Assembly (NCBI GenBank): GCA_016183325.1
Contig: JACPEV010000010.1
Coordinates: forward strand, 1 to 43,854
DNA length: 43,854 nucleotides
Origin: Candidatus Curtissbacteria bacterium
GTDB lineage: Bacteria > Patescibacteriota > Microgenomatia > Curtissbacterales > GWA2-41-24
Direction of reading: 5' to 3'
A program made the position numbers and the translations under genes. The notes under the pieces were generated by a model. That model was given only the letters and a program-made list of their open reading frames with translations. It did no database searches and had not been told where the DNA came from. Of the stretch, positions 8,011 to 16,221 are shown in pieces (positions within the stretch are counted from its first letter, which is position 1; each line of letters opens with the position of its first letter).

Positions 8011-8142
8011 GACATTACCCCACTTTCATCTGTCATCCTGAATTCATTTCAGGATCCAGATGCTGAAACCTTACAGGTCGGAGTCTTTAGACTCCAGACA
8101 AGTTCAGCATGACAATTTAGCCACAAACTGGGGTAATGTTAG
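8011..8142. mobile_element. 132-bp MITE, copy 1, with 10-bp target duplication
   Basis: The element has terminal inverted repeats of about 13 bp (CTRACATTACCCC) and no coding capacity. It is flanked by perfect direct repeats ATAATTCTCT at 8001-8010 and 8143-8152, which shows transposition. Its inner 128 bp (8012-8139) are identical to the inverse complement of copy 2 (13099-13230) and differ at one base from copy 3 (15971-16102). It sits between a TATAAT box (8000-8005) and the start codon of the gene at 8156. Confidence 0.85.
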
Positions 8143-8155
8143 ATAATTCTCTTCC

Positions 8156-8851
8156 ATGAATTTAAAAGAATTAGAATCAAGGAGAGAATTCCTAGGGCTT
8201 ACGATTCGTACGATAACTTATGGGACTTTGCTGTATGCGTGCTCTTCCAACGAAGAAGAATTTTTGTATGACCCTATTACCCCTGACAATCTCAATCTTG
8301 TAGAAAACTCTATAAAAGGCCAATTGCCAAGGTTTCCCGTAATTTCTTTTAAACAAGCGTTCACTGAAACTCCAAATACAGTAATTAATACACCCAAATT
8401 TCAAGAAATACAAGAAAAATATAGAATAGCTGGAGTCGCCATTGGTGCAATCCACCCACAAAACAATTTGACGACTATGTTATATTTCACTGAAGATATA
8501 AGCATTGGTTCGTTTTTTGCGCCATCTAAAAATAAAACAACACTCCCCCCTGTCTTTATGTTTTTGGAAGACGAATCGAAAATCTTGGAAGTAACTTCCC
8601 GCCATGAGTGGAAAGGATCAAGCGAATCATCTGTTAGAGCATTGTTTAGTGAATTTAATGTAAATCCAGAAAGTTTAATTAACAGAAAATTTGTCCTTCA
8701 ATTAAATTCTCGACTGTTAAGAATTGATGGAAGAGATATGCCTGCTCTAACTATCCCTTTCAGATTTGTAATTCAACCCGCCGAAAAAGGAAATGTCGAA
8801 AAAGGAAATGCAAAGCATTTGTCTTCCTCAATATCTTTCATAAGCGCTTAA
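8156..8851 (+). CDS. Probable Tat-exported lipoprotein, unknown function
   Basis: 231 aa. The N-terminus carries a twin-arginine motif (SRREFLG, residues 8-14), then a moderately hydrophobic stretch and a lipobox-like LYAC (residues 26-29), followed by acidic SSNEEEF. It should be exported folded through Tat, then processed by Lgt and LspA, both of which have genes in this window. The mature part has no recognised domain. The original TATAAT box (8000-8005) would have made the gene leaderless. A 132-bp MITE now separates box and start, although its target duplication recreates a GATAAT just 8 bp before the ATG. It overlaps the antiporter gene end to end by 4 bp. Confidence 0.65.
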   Translation: MNLKELESRREFLGLTIRTITYGTLLYACSSNEEEFLYDPITPDNLNLVENSIKGQLPRFPVISFKQAFTETPNTVINTPKFQEIQEKYRIAGVAIGAIHPQNNLTTMLYFTEDISIGSFFAPSKNKTTLPPVFMFLEDESKILEVTSRHEWKGSSESSVRALFSEFNVNPESLINRKFVLQLNSRLLRIDGRDMPALTIPFRFVIQPAEKGNVEKGNAKHLSSSISFISA

Positions 8852-10539
8852 AAAATCTTCTCCCCCATTAACTCTTCAAAATGCTTGCTTTTCGCCTTCT
8901 TAATAGCTGCCAAATTATCCCAATGGTCTCCTAAAATTTTGGCCACATGCTTGCCGCCAATCGTTTCCGGCACCACCACGTAATCCGCTCCGCCTTCATA
9001 CAAACGAATAGCATCGTGAAGCCAGTAAGAAGCTGTCATAATTGGTCCGGCGTAATTTTTTTCTCTGGCAAATTTAATTATCTGAATATTATCGTCAAGA
9101 ACAGGCACCGTTATTACGATGAGCTTTGCTTTACCAAGTTCCAACTCTTCCAAAACTTCCGGGTCTGTTACATCTCCGTATACAGCATTATATCCACTGG
9201 CGGTCAGCGTTTTAACAATCTCCGGATTAAAATCAACCACTAAAATTTTTTTTGCGCCCACCTTCTTTTTCAAAAAAGTCAAGATGTCCCAACCCATTTG
9301 CTCACATCCAACCAAAACTACATGATCTTCCAACTGCTCCTTTTTGGCAACATAAGGTTCATGCGGTTTCTCGGGCGCGATTTTTAAAAGAGGTTTCTCG
9401 ACAAACCTGTAAATTTTGTCACCGTATAAAATAAGATAAGAAGAAAGAGTAATAGTCACAATTCCAACTGCAGATACCAACGCTACCATCTGGGAATTTA
9501 CGTGTCCCAAAGAAAGTCCCACCGCCATCAAAATGAGCGAGAATTCCGATATTTGCGCAACCGTCACAGAAGCTAAAAAAGAATTTCTATTCCTGAAACC
9601 CAGACTTTTCATAATCGCAATAACAATAAGCGGGTTCCCCACCAAAATAAACACTGAAAGAATAATAATTTGCGCAACTGGGACTTCTGCTACTCCTTGC
9701 GACATCGAAACGCCAAGCAGAATAAAAAATATGATAATAAAAAAATCTCTAAGTGGTCTGACTCTTGCAGAAATCTGTATATTATAAGGTGAAGAAGCAA
9801 TAGCGAGCCCCGCCAAAAAAGCGCCGATTGTCAATGAAAACCCAAAAAAGACTCCAATCAGCGAAAACAGAAACGCCCAGGAAATCGCCGAAACAAACAG
9901 CAGCTCTACAGATGACGAAGCAAGTCTAAAAAGAAATCTTAAAAAGAATTTTGAAGCGGCCAGCGCCGCGCCAAGCAGTATTGCACCCTTTGCAAAGATT
10001 AACAAAACTTCAAATATTGAAAGATTGCTGCCTCCGCTAAAACCGGAAAGAATCATCAGCGCAATTATCGCCACGAAATCCTGCACCAATAAAAATCCAA
10101 TCGCAATTTTTCCGTAAAGAGATTGTAAATCGTGTTTCTCCGTTAACAGCTTAATAATTATTACAGTTGAAGAAAAAGTTATAGCAACAGCAATATATAA
10201 GGAAGGGATTGCTGCAAATCCCATGGCCGACAAAATAATAAAACCAACGAATGCCGTAAAAATTATCTGACCCAACCCGGTGTACAAAGCCGCTTTCCCG
10301 ACATACTTCAAGTCTCGTATATTAAGATCTGTTCCAACCAAAAAAAGTAAAAAGGCAATACCTAAGTTGGAAAGCAGCTCGAAAATCTCCTGATTGATAT
10401 CCCCGAATTTGAAAAAGGAGATAACAAGTCCTGCAAAAATGTAAGCAAGAATTAGAGGCTGTTTAAAAAAACGGGCGGCGATCCCGAAAACCGAAGCAAG
10501 TCCAAGAGCCAAAGTTAATTCCAAAAAGGCAGGAGGCAT
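8848..10539 (-). CDS. CPA2-family monovalent cation:proton antiporter with TrkA-N/RCK domain (KefB-like)
   Basis: 563 aa. Residues about 5-375 form roughly twelve transmembrane segments of the Na+/H+ exchanger fold (LILAYIFAGLVI near 30, FSSTVIIIKLLTEKHDL near 125-140). Residues about 405-525 are an NAD-binding TrkA-N domain (VVLVGCEQMGWDIL, ILVVDFNP, YGDVTDPEVLEEL). Such proteins exchange K+ or Na+ for protons and are gated by the nucleotide-binding domain. The length is typical of the family. The gene lies downstream of the pseudouridine synthase, separated by a repeat-filled 68-bp gap. Confidence 0.9.
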   Translation of the reverse strand: MPPAFLELTLALGLASVFGIAARFFKQPLILAYIFAGLVISFFKFGDINQEIFELLSNLGIAFLLFLVGTDLNIRDLKYVGKAALYTGLGQIIFTAFVGFIILSAMGFAAIPSLYIAVAITFSSTVIIIKLLTEKHDLQSLYGKIAIGFLLVQDFVAIIALMILSGFSGGSNLSIFEVLLIFAKGAILLGAALAASKFFLRFLFRLASSSVELLFVSAISWAFLFSLIGVFFGFSLTIGAFLAGLAIASSPYNIQISARVRPLRDFFIIIFFILLGVSMSQGVAEVPVAQIIILSVFILVGNPLIVIAIMKSLGFRNRNSFLASVTVAQISEFSLILMAVGLSLGHVNSQMVALVSAVGIVTITLSSYLILYGDKIYRFVEKPLLKIAPEKPHEPYVAKKEQLEDHVVLVGCEQMGWDILTFLKKKVGAKKILVVDFNPEIVKTLTASGYNAVYGDVTDPEVLEELELGKAKLIVITVPVLDDNIQIIKFAREKNYAGPIMTASYWLHDAIRLYEGGADYVVVPETIGGKHVAKILGDHWDNLAAIKKAKSKHFEELMGEKIF

Positions 10540-10607
10540 ATAAAATCAATTTCCAATATCCAATATCCAATATCAAATGTCAAATATATTGCTTGCCCTC
10601 CGAAGCT

Positions 10608-11453
<846 letters not shown>

Positions 11454-11560
11454 CTAGCAATGCCTCCTGATATTATATATGTTTTAAGCCAAACAACAGA
11501 ATTCGCAATTGCGCACAAATTGAATTTGACAAACACCTTATAGTATGATAGGCTGCGTCT

Positions 11561-12109
11561 ATGAGTGACAGACAAATAGTCTTGGACAGTGGAAGGGATC
11601 GGCCTACGTGGTGGACTGAAAATAACGAGTCTAATCCCACGCTAATTGCAGCCCAAATCTTAGCCCAAAAAGGGCATGATGTTAGGATTGATCAGGAAGC
11701 AATCGATCAAAAAGGCAGACCGTTGCCAGGCCGTATTGTAATTAATGGTTCGGATGAAGGTAAAAACCTTTTAAATCAGCTCATCAATACACCTGAATTA
11801 AATGCTCTAGCAGGAGCTGTCTTTCATCTCTGGGAACCGGCAACTAACCAATGCAGTCAATGGGAGGAGCAAACTAGGAGAAAAGTTCTTGCTTTGTACT
11901 GGCAAAATAAAGCATTGTTTGAAAAAAAACAGTCAGAAGAAGCACAGTCGATTGATTCCGGAGAATATAGAAAGGGCTTGGCGCAAGAGAATCAAAGAAA
12001 AGCCGAAAGTATCTTGGGTGAACTTGAGCCGTTAACGGCAGATCAAATCCGCTCTCTCGTAGAACAAGCCGCCAACAACTTCTTACGGCAATCTTCAATA
12101 ACTTCATAG
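11561..12109 (+). CDS. Hypothetical protein (182 aa)
   Basis: No family is recognised. It is soluble, with no signal peptide or membrane helix. It begins MSDRQIVLDSGRDRPTWWT and contains QGRPLPGRIVINGSDEG-like text near 45-65 and a helical C-terminal half with QxxA repeats. A TTGACA at about 11528 followed by a TAGGCT or TATGAT box suggests its own promoter, with a very short or absent leader. It stands alone between minus-strand genes. Confidence 0.6.
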   Translation: MSDRQIVLDSGRDRPTWWTENNESNPTLIAAQILAQKGHDVRIDQEAIDQKGRPLPGRIVINGSDEGKNLLNQLINTPELNALAGAVFHLWEPATNQCSQWEEQTRRKVLALYWQNKALFEKKQSEEAQSIDSGEYRKGLAQENQRKAESILGELEPLTADQIRSLVEQAANNFLRQSSITS

Positions 12110-12141
12110 TCGAACGGCTTTGACTATTTCTTTGGCAACTG

Positions 12142-12273
12142 CTAAAAACCCAGCGCAAAATGCGCAATTGCTAAATTTGTGAGAAACAAGATTAGTATAC
12201 AAATCCCAATCGTCATCGCTACATCAGACACCCCGGCCTTAGACACCCCCAGTGTAAATTTAGATTGACACAT
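12142..12273 (-). CDS. Possible small membrane protein (43 aa)
   Basis: An ATG at 12273 gives MCQSKFTLGVSKAGVSDVAM, then a hydrophobic helix (TIGICILILFLTNLAIAHFA) and a TAG stop. It follows lspA on the same strand. No ribosome site or homologue is recognised, so it could be chance; the clear single-helix layout is the only support. Confidence 0.3.
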   Translation of the reverse strand: MCQSKFTLGVSKAGVSDVAMTIGICILILFLTNLAIAHFALGF

Positions 12274-12313
12274 CTCAACCCACTAAAAGATCAAACTCAA
12301 TCTAAAAATATTC

Positions 12314-12339
12314 ACTTTAATGATTTAAATCATTAAAGT
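12314..12339. repeat. Perfect 26-bp palindrome, also present at 24525-24550
   Basis: A perfect palindrome centred on GATTTAAATC with ACTTTAAT and ATTAAAGT arms, identical base for base to 24525-24550. Here it overlaps the last codons and stop of lspA (minus strand) and encodes FNDLNH. Read on the minus strand the hairpin is followed by a short T-rich run and could terminate lspA transcription. The second copy lies just after a TrpR/YerC-like regulator gene, so it may instead be a protein-binding site. Confidence 0.65.
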
Positions 12340-12934
12340 TTTTAGCTTTAGATTTAGACAAAATTGAAAATATCAAAATTCCAACTCCAATAATAATCGC
12401 CGCATCTGCCAGATTAAACGCCGGCCACCAACCCAAATTAATGTAGTCAATCACACATCCTCGAATCAATCTATCACCGATATTAGACAAGCTCCCTCCA
12501 ATAATCAAGGAATAACCTATTGTTCGAGCTTGTCGAGAACAAAAAGCTTTGCTTATTGTTCGAACGAAGTGAGAACTTATCATTGTCATCCCGTACTTGA
12601 TACGGGATCCAGCCTTCACCGGTGTTCTGGATTCCCGCTCTGAATTAATAATTCGAGTCGTAGACTTTCGCGAGAATGACAACGTGGAAGTAAAAACTTC
12701 TCGCCCTAAAGGGCTCGAAGAATAAGAAGGCTCTCTCGCGAACATATAAACAATCACCGACAAAACCGCGAATGAAATTAACAGATTAGGAAATCCCGAA
12801 ATGAAACCAAATGCGACACCAGTATTACAAGCCGAAGGAATGCCTGAACCCAAAACAAAAGCCTTGGTTACTTGATCAAGAATAATTATGGAGACAATAA
12901 CTGCAGAGGATATAAAGATCTTAGATTTTATCAT
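12317..12934 (-). CDS. lspA: Lipoprotein signal peptidase (LspA) with an in-frame repeat insertion
   Basis: 205 aa against the usual 150-170. The family elements are present in order: a first helix with DQVTKAFV (residues 20-27), NTGVAFGF (about 37-44), a second helix ending VIVYMF (about 65), the third block GGSLSNIGDRLIRG with the first catalytic Asp, and FNLADAAIIIGV with the second. LspA cuts prolipoprotein signal peptides in the membrane. Between helices two and three about 70 residues (roughly 67-136, including RIKYGMTM) come from dispersed repeats, placed in the cytoplasmic loop and in frame. Another repeat abuts the start codon. It lies in the same stretch as the Lgt-like gene. Confidence 0.9.
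   Translation of the reverse strand: MIKSKIFISSAVIVSIIILDQVTKAFVLGSGIPSACNTGVAFGFISGFPNLLISFAVLSVIVYMFAREPSYSSSPLGREVFTSTLSFSRKSTTRIINSERESRTPVKAGSRIKYGMTMISSHFVRTISKAFCSRQARTIGYSLIIGGSLSNIGDRLIRGCVIDYINLGWWPAFNLADAAIIIGVGILIFSILSKSKAKNFNDLNH
12527..12735. repeat. Nested dispersed repeats inserted inside lspA
   Basis: About 210 bp within the lspA frame are made of several repeats: a TTGTTCGAgcttgTCGAGAACAA hairpin, a GTCATCCCGTACTTGATACG...GAATGAC unit, and a CGCCCTAAAGGGC hairpin. Their translation has no LspA counterpart. The reading frame stays open through all of them. Confidence 0.75.
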
Positions 12935-13033
12935 GTCATTCTCGACTTGTCTGCTTCCAGCGACCCGCAGGGATCGAGAATCCAGTTCTAGATTCCCGCT
13001 CTGGAATTGAAAAATTCCAGAGCGGGAATGACA
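12935..13033. repeat. GTCATTC...GAATGAC inverted repeat upstream of lspA
   Basis: An inverted unit running from TGTCATTCTCG to CGGGAATGACA. Inside it, 12992-13029 is a perfect 17-bp stem with a GAAA tetraloop. The unit abuts the lspA start codon, so it replaces any normal upstream ribosome-binding region. Confidence 0.7.
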
Positions 13034-13098
13034 TAGTGAGATAGGAGTTTATTATTTTTGTCAATTGTCAAATGTCAGTTGTCAAGGCTGCTGAAACT

Positions 13099-13230
13099 AA
13101 CATTACCCCAGTTTGTGGCTAAATTGTCATGCTGAACTTGTCTGGAGTCTAAAGACTCCGACCTGTAAGGTTTCAGCATCTGGATCCTGAAATGAATTCA
13201 GGATGACAGATGAAAGTGGGGTAATGTCAG
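13099..13230. mobile_element. 132-bp MITE, copy 2
   Basis: It has the same terminal inverted repeats and interior as copies 1 and 3. The flanks (TGCTGAAACT left, TTTGCTTATC right) show no target duplication, so this copy is older, rearranged or deleted at one side. It ends 5 bp beyond the stop of the DksA-like gene. Confidence 0.8.
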
Positions 13231-13235
13231 TTTGC

Positions 13236-13592
13236 TTATCGTTTCTTTTTCTCAATTTCGCGCTCGTCACGCAGACAATATATTGCTGTGGGTTTAGCCA
13301 TTAGCCTTGCTAAATCAATTTGCTTGCCGCATTTCTCGCAAACCCCATACGTCTTCTTCTTTATTTTGGTAAGAGCTCTCTCAACCTCCTTAAGCTCATC
13401 ACGAAGCTTATTCTCCAAAACTACCACCTGCTCGTGACCAAAAAGGGCGGAAGCATCTGTCCCCGGCTCCACAATCAGTGATCTGTCAGTTTGGGCAAAA
13501 GGGTCATCACGCTTCAGTCTTCCAATCTTTGAAAGCAGCGCGTCCCTCTTTTGCTCAATCTGTATTCTGATTTTATTAATATCAATCATCAT
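13236..13592 (-). CDS. DksA/TraR-family zinc-finger protein with an incomplete Cys4 site
   Basis: 118 aa: a helical coiled-coil half with ELKEVERALTKI near 70-85, then a TraR/DksA-type finger (YGVCEKCGKQIDLARL, AIYCLRDERE). DksA-type proteins insert a coiled coil into the RNA polymerase secondary channel. The first three cysteines are present but the fourth position is Asp (CLRD), so the zinc site is incomplete. The start overlaps the stop of the Lgt-like gene by 4 bp, which indicates coupling. A MITE follows the stop directly. Confidence 0.8.
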   Translation of the reverse strand: MMIDINKIRIQIEQKRDALLSKIGRLKRDDPFAQTDRSLIVEPGTDASALFGHEQVVVLENKLRDELKEVERALTKIKKKTYGVCEKCGKQIDLARLMAKPTAIYCLRDEREIEKKKR

Positions 13593-14434
13593 TTATAGCC
13601 CCTTATCGCTTTAACCATGCCCAACGTCCCTAAATAAATCTCCCGCGCTATTAGTCTAACAAAAAATAGCAGGACTTTGCCAAAGTAAAATGGGAAAAGG
13701 ATAATATCGCGAGCAAACTTGTCAGCTTCTCCAACATTGGTCAAAACCCGTCTTGCTCCAAAAACAACCAAAAGCAAAAATCCCAGAATATTTTTAAAAT
13801 CTCGTTTGACTGAGCGCTTAGCCAAAATATACCAAAAAGCCAAACACAAAATTAAAAATCCAACAGGTCTTAAAAGACGAAAATCAAAAATGTCAGGACG
13901 ATAAAAAATCAAGCTGACGGCGGCAGTCGAAACTACGGCAAAACAGGCGAAAAAACCTTTATGCCTCTTATGCACCTCAAGTCTTTTAAGAACGCAAAAA
14001 ACAGCAAAATACCCGATTGCCTCAAAACCTCCCCGCATTAAATTGCCAAGCGAATAAATAAAAAGGCCAAAAACCGCCGGTGCCGCCGCCAAATCAAAAA
14101 CCGAAAAGAAAATCTTCTTTTTTCTCAAAAAAAGAAAGCCAGAAAAAAAAGCCCCAAACAAGGCTCCCCAGGCATCGAATCCTCCGTAAACATTAAAGAA
14201 TATTAGCCTCGGCAGCGACCACCCATAGGACGCAAAATTGAAGACAAAATCAAATAGTCTTGCAAAAACAAGAGCGCCGATTGCCCAAATTATCAAAATA
14301 TCAAACAAAAGTTCCGTCTCAATATACTCGTATTCCCCGGCCCTCCAGAACAAAAAGGCGAAAGAAAATATCGCCAGCAAAAATAAAAACGGGCCAACTA
14401 AACCCGCCCAGGGAATCGGTAAGCCAAAAAGCAT
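13589..14434 (-). CDS. Prolipoprotein diacylglyceryl transferase-like membrane protein (divergent Lgt)
   Basis: 281 aa with about seven transmembrane helices in the Lgt arrangement: PIPWAGLVGPFLFLL at the N-terminus, ARLFDFVFNF near 58-67, GGFDAWGALFGAFFSG near 84-99 and DLAAAPAVFGLFIYSLGNLMRGG near 114-136. Lgt attaches diacylglycerol to the lipobox cysteine. The normal GG...HG block reads GGFDAWG, so the conserved His is absent. GRIGN is replaced by YSLGN, so the essential Arg is absent too. It may be an inactive or divergent relative. The neighbouring lspA and a lipoprotein gene support a link to lipoproteins. Confidence 0.65.
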   Translation of the reverse strand: MLFGLPIPWAGLVGPFLFLLAIFSFAFLFWRAGEYEYIETELLFDILIIWAIGALVFARLFDFVFNFASYGWSLPRLIFFNVYGGFDAWGALFGAFFSGFLFLRKKKIFFSVFDLAAAPAVFGLFIYSLGNLMRGGFEAIGYFAVFCVLKRLEVHKRHKGFFACFAVVSTAAVSLIFYRPDIFDFRLLRPVGFLILCLAFWYILAKRSVKRDFKNILGFLLLVVFGARRVLTNVGEADKFARDIILFPFYFGKVLLFFVRLIAREIYLGTLGMVKAIRGYK

Positions 14435-14495
14435 AACAATATGCTATCATATAGATGTAACAACCAGCCACATATCACCCTAGGCTGGTCTCTTT

Positions 14496-14975
14496 ATGAC
14501 AGCCACAGCTCACGCATTAATTGGAGCTTCACTTGCAGTCAAAATCACTAACCCATATTTGGGGATTCCCTTGGCCATCGCTTCCCACTATCTGGCCGAT
14601 CTTATTCCTCACTGGGATGCAGGCACCAATCACCGGAAGAAATCACTAACTCGCATCAAGATCGAAGCCACCCTTGACGTCCTTTTAGGTTTTGCTCTGG
14701 TCTTTTTAATTTTCAGAAACCTGGCCGATCCTGTCTATCTCTTTGCCATGGTCATTTCCGCCCAACTTCCAGATTGGCTGGAAGCTCCTGCCTGGATTTT
14801 CGGCTTTAAGGTACCACCATTTTCTTGGCTTGATACCCTCGGACATAAACTTCAATCGCGCCTACAACTCCCCTGGGGTCTGGTTACTCAAATTGTAATT
14901 GTGGGACTACTACTGCTTCTGACCGTTGATTTTGACCAAGCCCGCTCTCTTGCCGCACTCATCCCGGCCTCATAA
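14496..14975 (+). CDS. Membrane protein of the YdjM/DUF457-type metal-dependent hydrolase group
   Basis: 159 aa, with an N-terminal TAHALIGASLAV and SHYLADLIPHWD (residues about 29-40), whose His and Asp residues are the hallmark of the inner-membrane metal-dependent hydrolase family (YdjM-like). Three to four hydrophobic helices follow (DVLLGFALVFLIF near 62-75, the C-terminal VTQIVIVGLLLLLTVDF). The substrate is unknown. It is transcribed alone, divergent from the Lgt-like gene; the region before it holds a CTAGGCTGG stretch but no clear ribosome site. Confidence 0.65.
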   Translation: MTATAHALIGASLAVKITNPYLGIPLAIASHYLADLIPHWDAGTNHRKKSLTRIKIEATLDVLLGFALVFLIFRNLADPVYLFAMVISAQLPDWLEAPAWIFGFKVPPFSWLDTLGHKLQSRLQLPWGLVTQIVIVGLLLLLTVDFDQARSLAALIPAS

Positions 14976-14983
14976 CTCCCCCC

Positions 14984-15340
14984 TCAAAGCATCATTTTAG
15001 CCCGGTAGAGTTTTCTCTCAAATGGATCAAGGGCAAGCCCCAGTGCCTCAAGCGTCAAAACGCCTAAAAGAGCGCTGTCTTTTTCCTTACCCAAAACCAC
15101 GGGTGTCGCAGCTTCCCTGCCAGAAAACTTCACGAATGCGCTTGCAATGTTTCTTTTAACCTTCCTTCCGTCGGCTAAAATAAATTCCTGTTGATAGCTT
15201 GGTTTAAGACCCAACTTTTTAACCATCTTTTGGGGAATAACTGTATAGGCAGCGCCACTGTCCACTAAAAATTCCCCTTCAACTACTTTTGATGGATCGT
15301 GAAGATTTTTAATCTTAAGAGTAACTGTAGTTATTCCCAT
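14984..15340 (-). CDS. Retropepsin-like aspartic protease (clan AA)
   Basis: 118 aa, a single-domain protease monomer. The active-site block is FLVDSGAAYTVIP (residues about 25-37), with DSG in place of the more usual DTG. The second conserved part is ALLGVLTLEALGLALDP near 90-106. Such proteins work as homodimers, each contributing one Asp. No signal peptide is seen. A second family member lies at 23626-24048. Confidence 0.8.
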   Translation of the reverse strand: MGITTVTLKIKNLHDPSKVVEGEFLVDSGAAYTVIPQKMVKKLGLKPSYQQEFILADGRKVKRNIASAFVKFSGREAATPVVLGKEKDSALLGVLTLEALGLALDPFERKLYRAKMML

Positions 15341-15396
15341 AATAAAGCGATTTTATACCCAAAATACCCTATTTTGCAATTACGTTTCTACCCGCC

Positions 15397-15439
15397 GGTT
15401 TCTACCTAACCAACCCCCGGGGTTGGTCGGCTTGAAACC
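15397..15439 (-). other. Hairpin with internal loop between two minus-strand genes
   Basis: GGTTTC and ACCAACCCC on the left pair with GGGGTTGGT and GAAACC on the right, leaving a symmetrical six-base internal loop. It lies 16 bp after the stop at 15455 and could end that transcript, although no T-run follows. Confidence 0.5.
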
Positions 15440-15454
15440 TAAGGATCTATGGTT

Positions 15455-15658
15455 TTATGGCAAGTAAGCTAATGGATTAACCGGCCTTCCATTTTTATGA
15501 ATTTCAAAATACAGATTCGGGCCAATTGAATTTCTATCCGCCAACACCCGGAGTTGACTAGCTTCAAGAGGAAGGATCAAACCTTCTTGATAATTGATCG
15601 GCAAAAAATTGATTTCGTTTGAAAGTGTAATATGTTTCGGCACCATGATAAAGACCAT
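15455..15658 (-). pseudogene. C-terminal fragment of an M23/LytM-type peptidase
   Basis: The last 30 residues (GPNLYFEIHKNGRPVNPLAYLP) match the end of M23 peptidases, where the text is normally HLHFE followed by NP and YL. Both histidines of HLH are lost (NLY) and the rest of the domain is missing. The frame begins after a TAG and overlaps, in another frame, the end of the MITE-split gene. It is best read as the relic of a lost cell-wall hydrolase, possibly joined by a deletion. Confidence 0.5.
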
Positions 15659-16221
15659 AAGGTAAATCCGCTAAAAAATCAACTACATCTCCATTTTCTC
15701 GAAAATAATCTTTAACTATAGAATCAGCACTCAATGCCTCTCCAGTCGTTTGTGGCATCTTTGCTTCGACAACAGCTGTATTTACAGTATCTTCAGTTAT
15801 TTGAGGTAAATAATAACCCTGATCTTCCACATCCCGAAGCAACTCCCTCATTAAAAATGCACCGAACATTAATTCTGCTGTCGGCCTGTTTTCAACCCGC
15901 GCCATTCTCACAATTAACTGAGCAAAAGAAGGTTCCACATCCGCAAAAGAAATGGTAGCTGCTAGAACCTAACATTACCCCAGTTTGTGGCTAAATTGTC
16001 ATGCTGAACTTGTCTGGAGTCTAAAGACTCCGACCTGTAAGGTTTCAGCATCTGGATCCTGAAATGAATTCAGGATGACAGATGAAACTGGGGTAATGTC
16101 AGGCTAGAACCTCTTGACGAGGAACTGTTCTTCCAATATATTTGTTTCGTACTTCATCTATGCGTTGTCTACTGACTCGCGGAAATCTAGTTAAAGACTC
16201 TTTGGTTTCCTCTTCACTCAT
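15564..16221 (-). pseudogene. Hypothetical gene split by a 132-bp MITE
   Basis: The ATG at 16221 overlaps the efp stop (ATGA), so the gene was coupled to efp. The first part runs MSEEETKESLTRF to TVPRQEVL. Removing the 132-bp element plus one 10-bp target duplication (142 bp in all) joins it in frame to AATISFADVEPSFAQLIV and on to LSRRFDPSS, restoring a 171-aa protein of 172 codons including the stop. No family is recognised. As it stands the element shifts the frame and the gene is disrupted. A shorter internal start might still yield the C-terminal part. Confidence 0.75.
15971..16102. mobile_element. 132-bp MITE, copy 3, with 10-bp target duplication inside a gene
   Basis: The same element as at 8011-8142 and 13099-13230. 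Direct repeats GCTAGAACCT at 15961-15970 and 16103-16112 flank it exactly. It interrupts the gene downstream of efp, and precise removal restores the frame. The near-identity of the copies points to recent activity. Confidence 0.88.

Noticed and set aside
13099-13230. Target duplication around MITE copy 2
   Set aside because: The flanking 10-mers (TGCTGAAACT and TTTGCTTATC) do not match.
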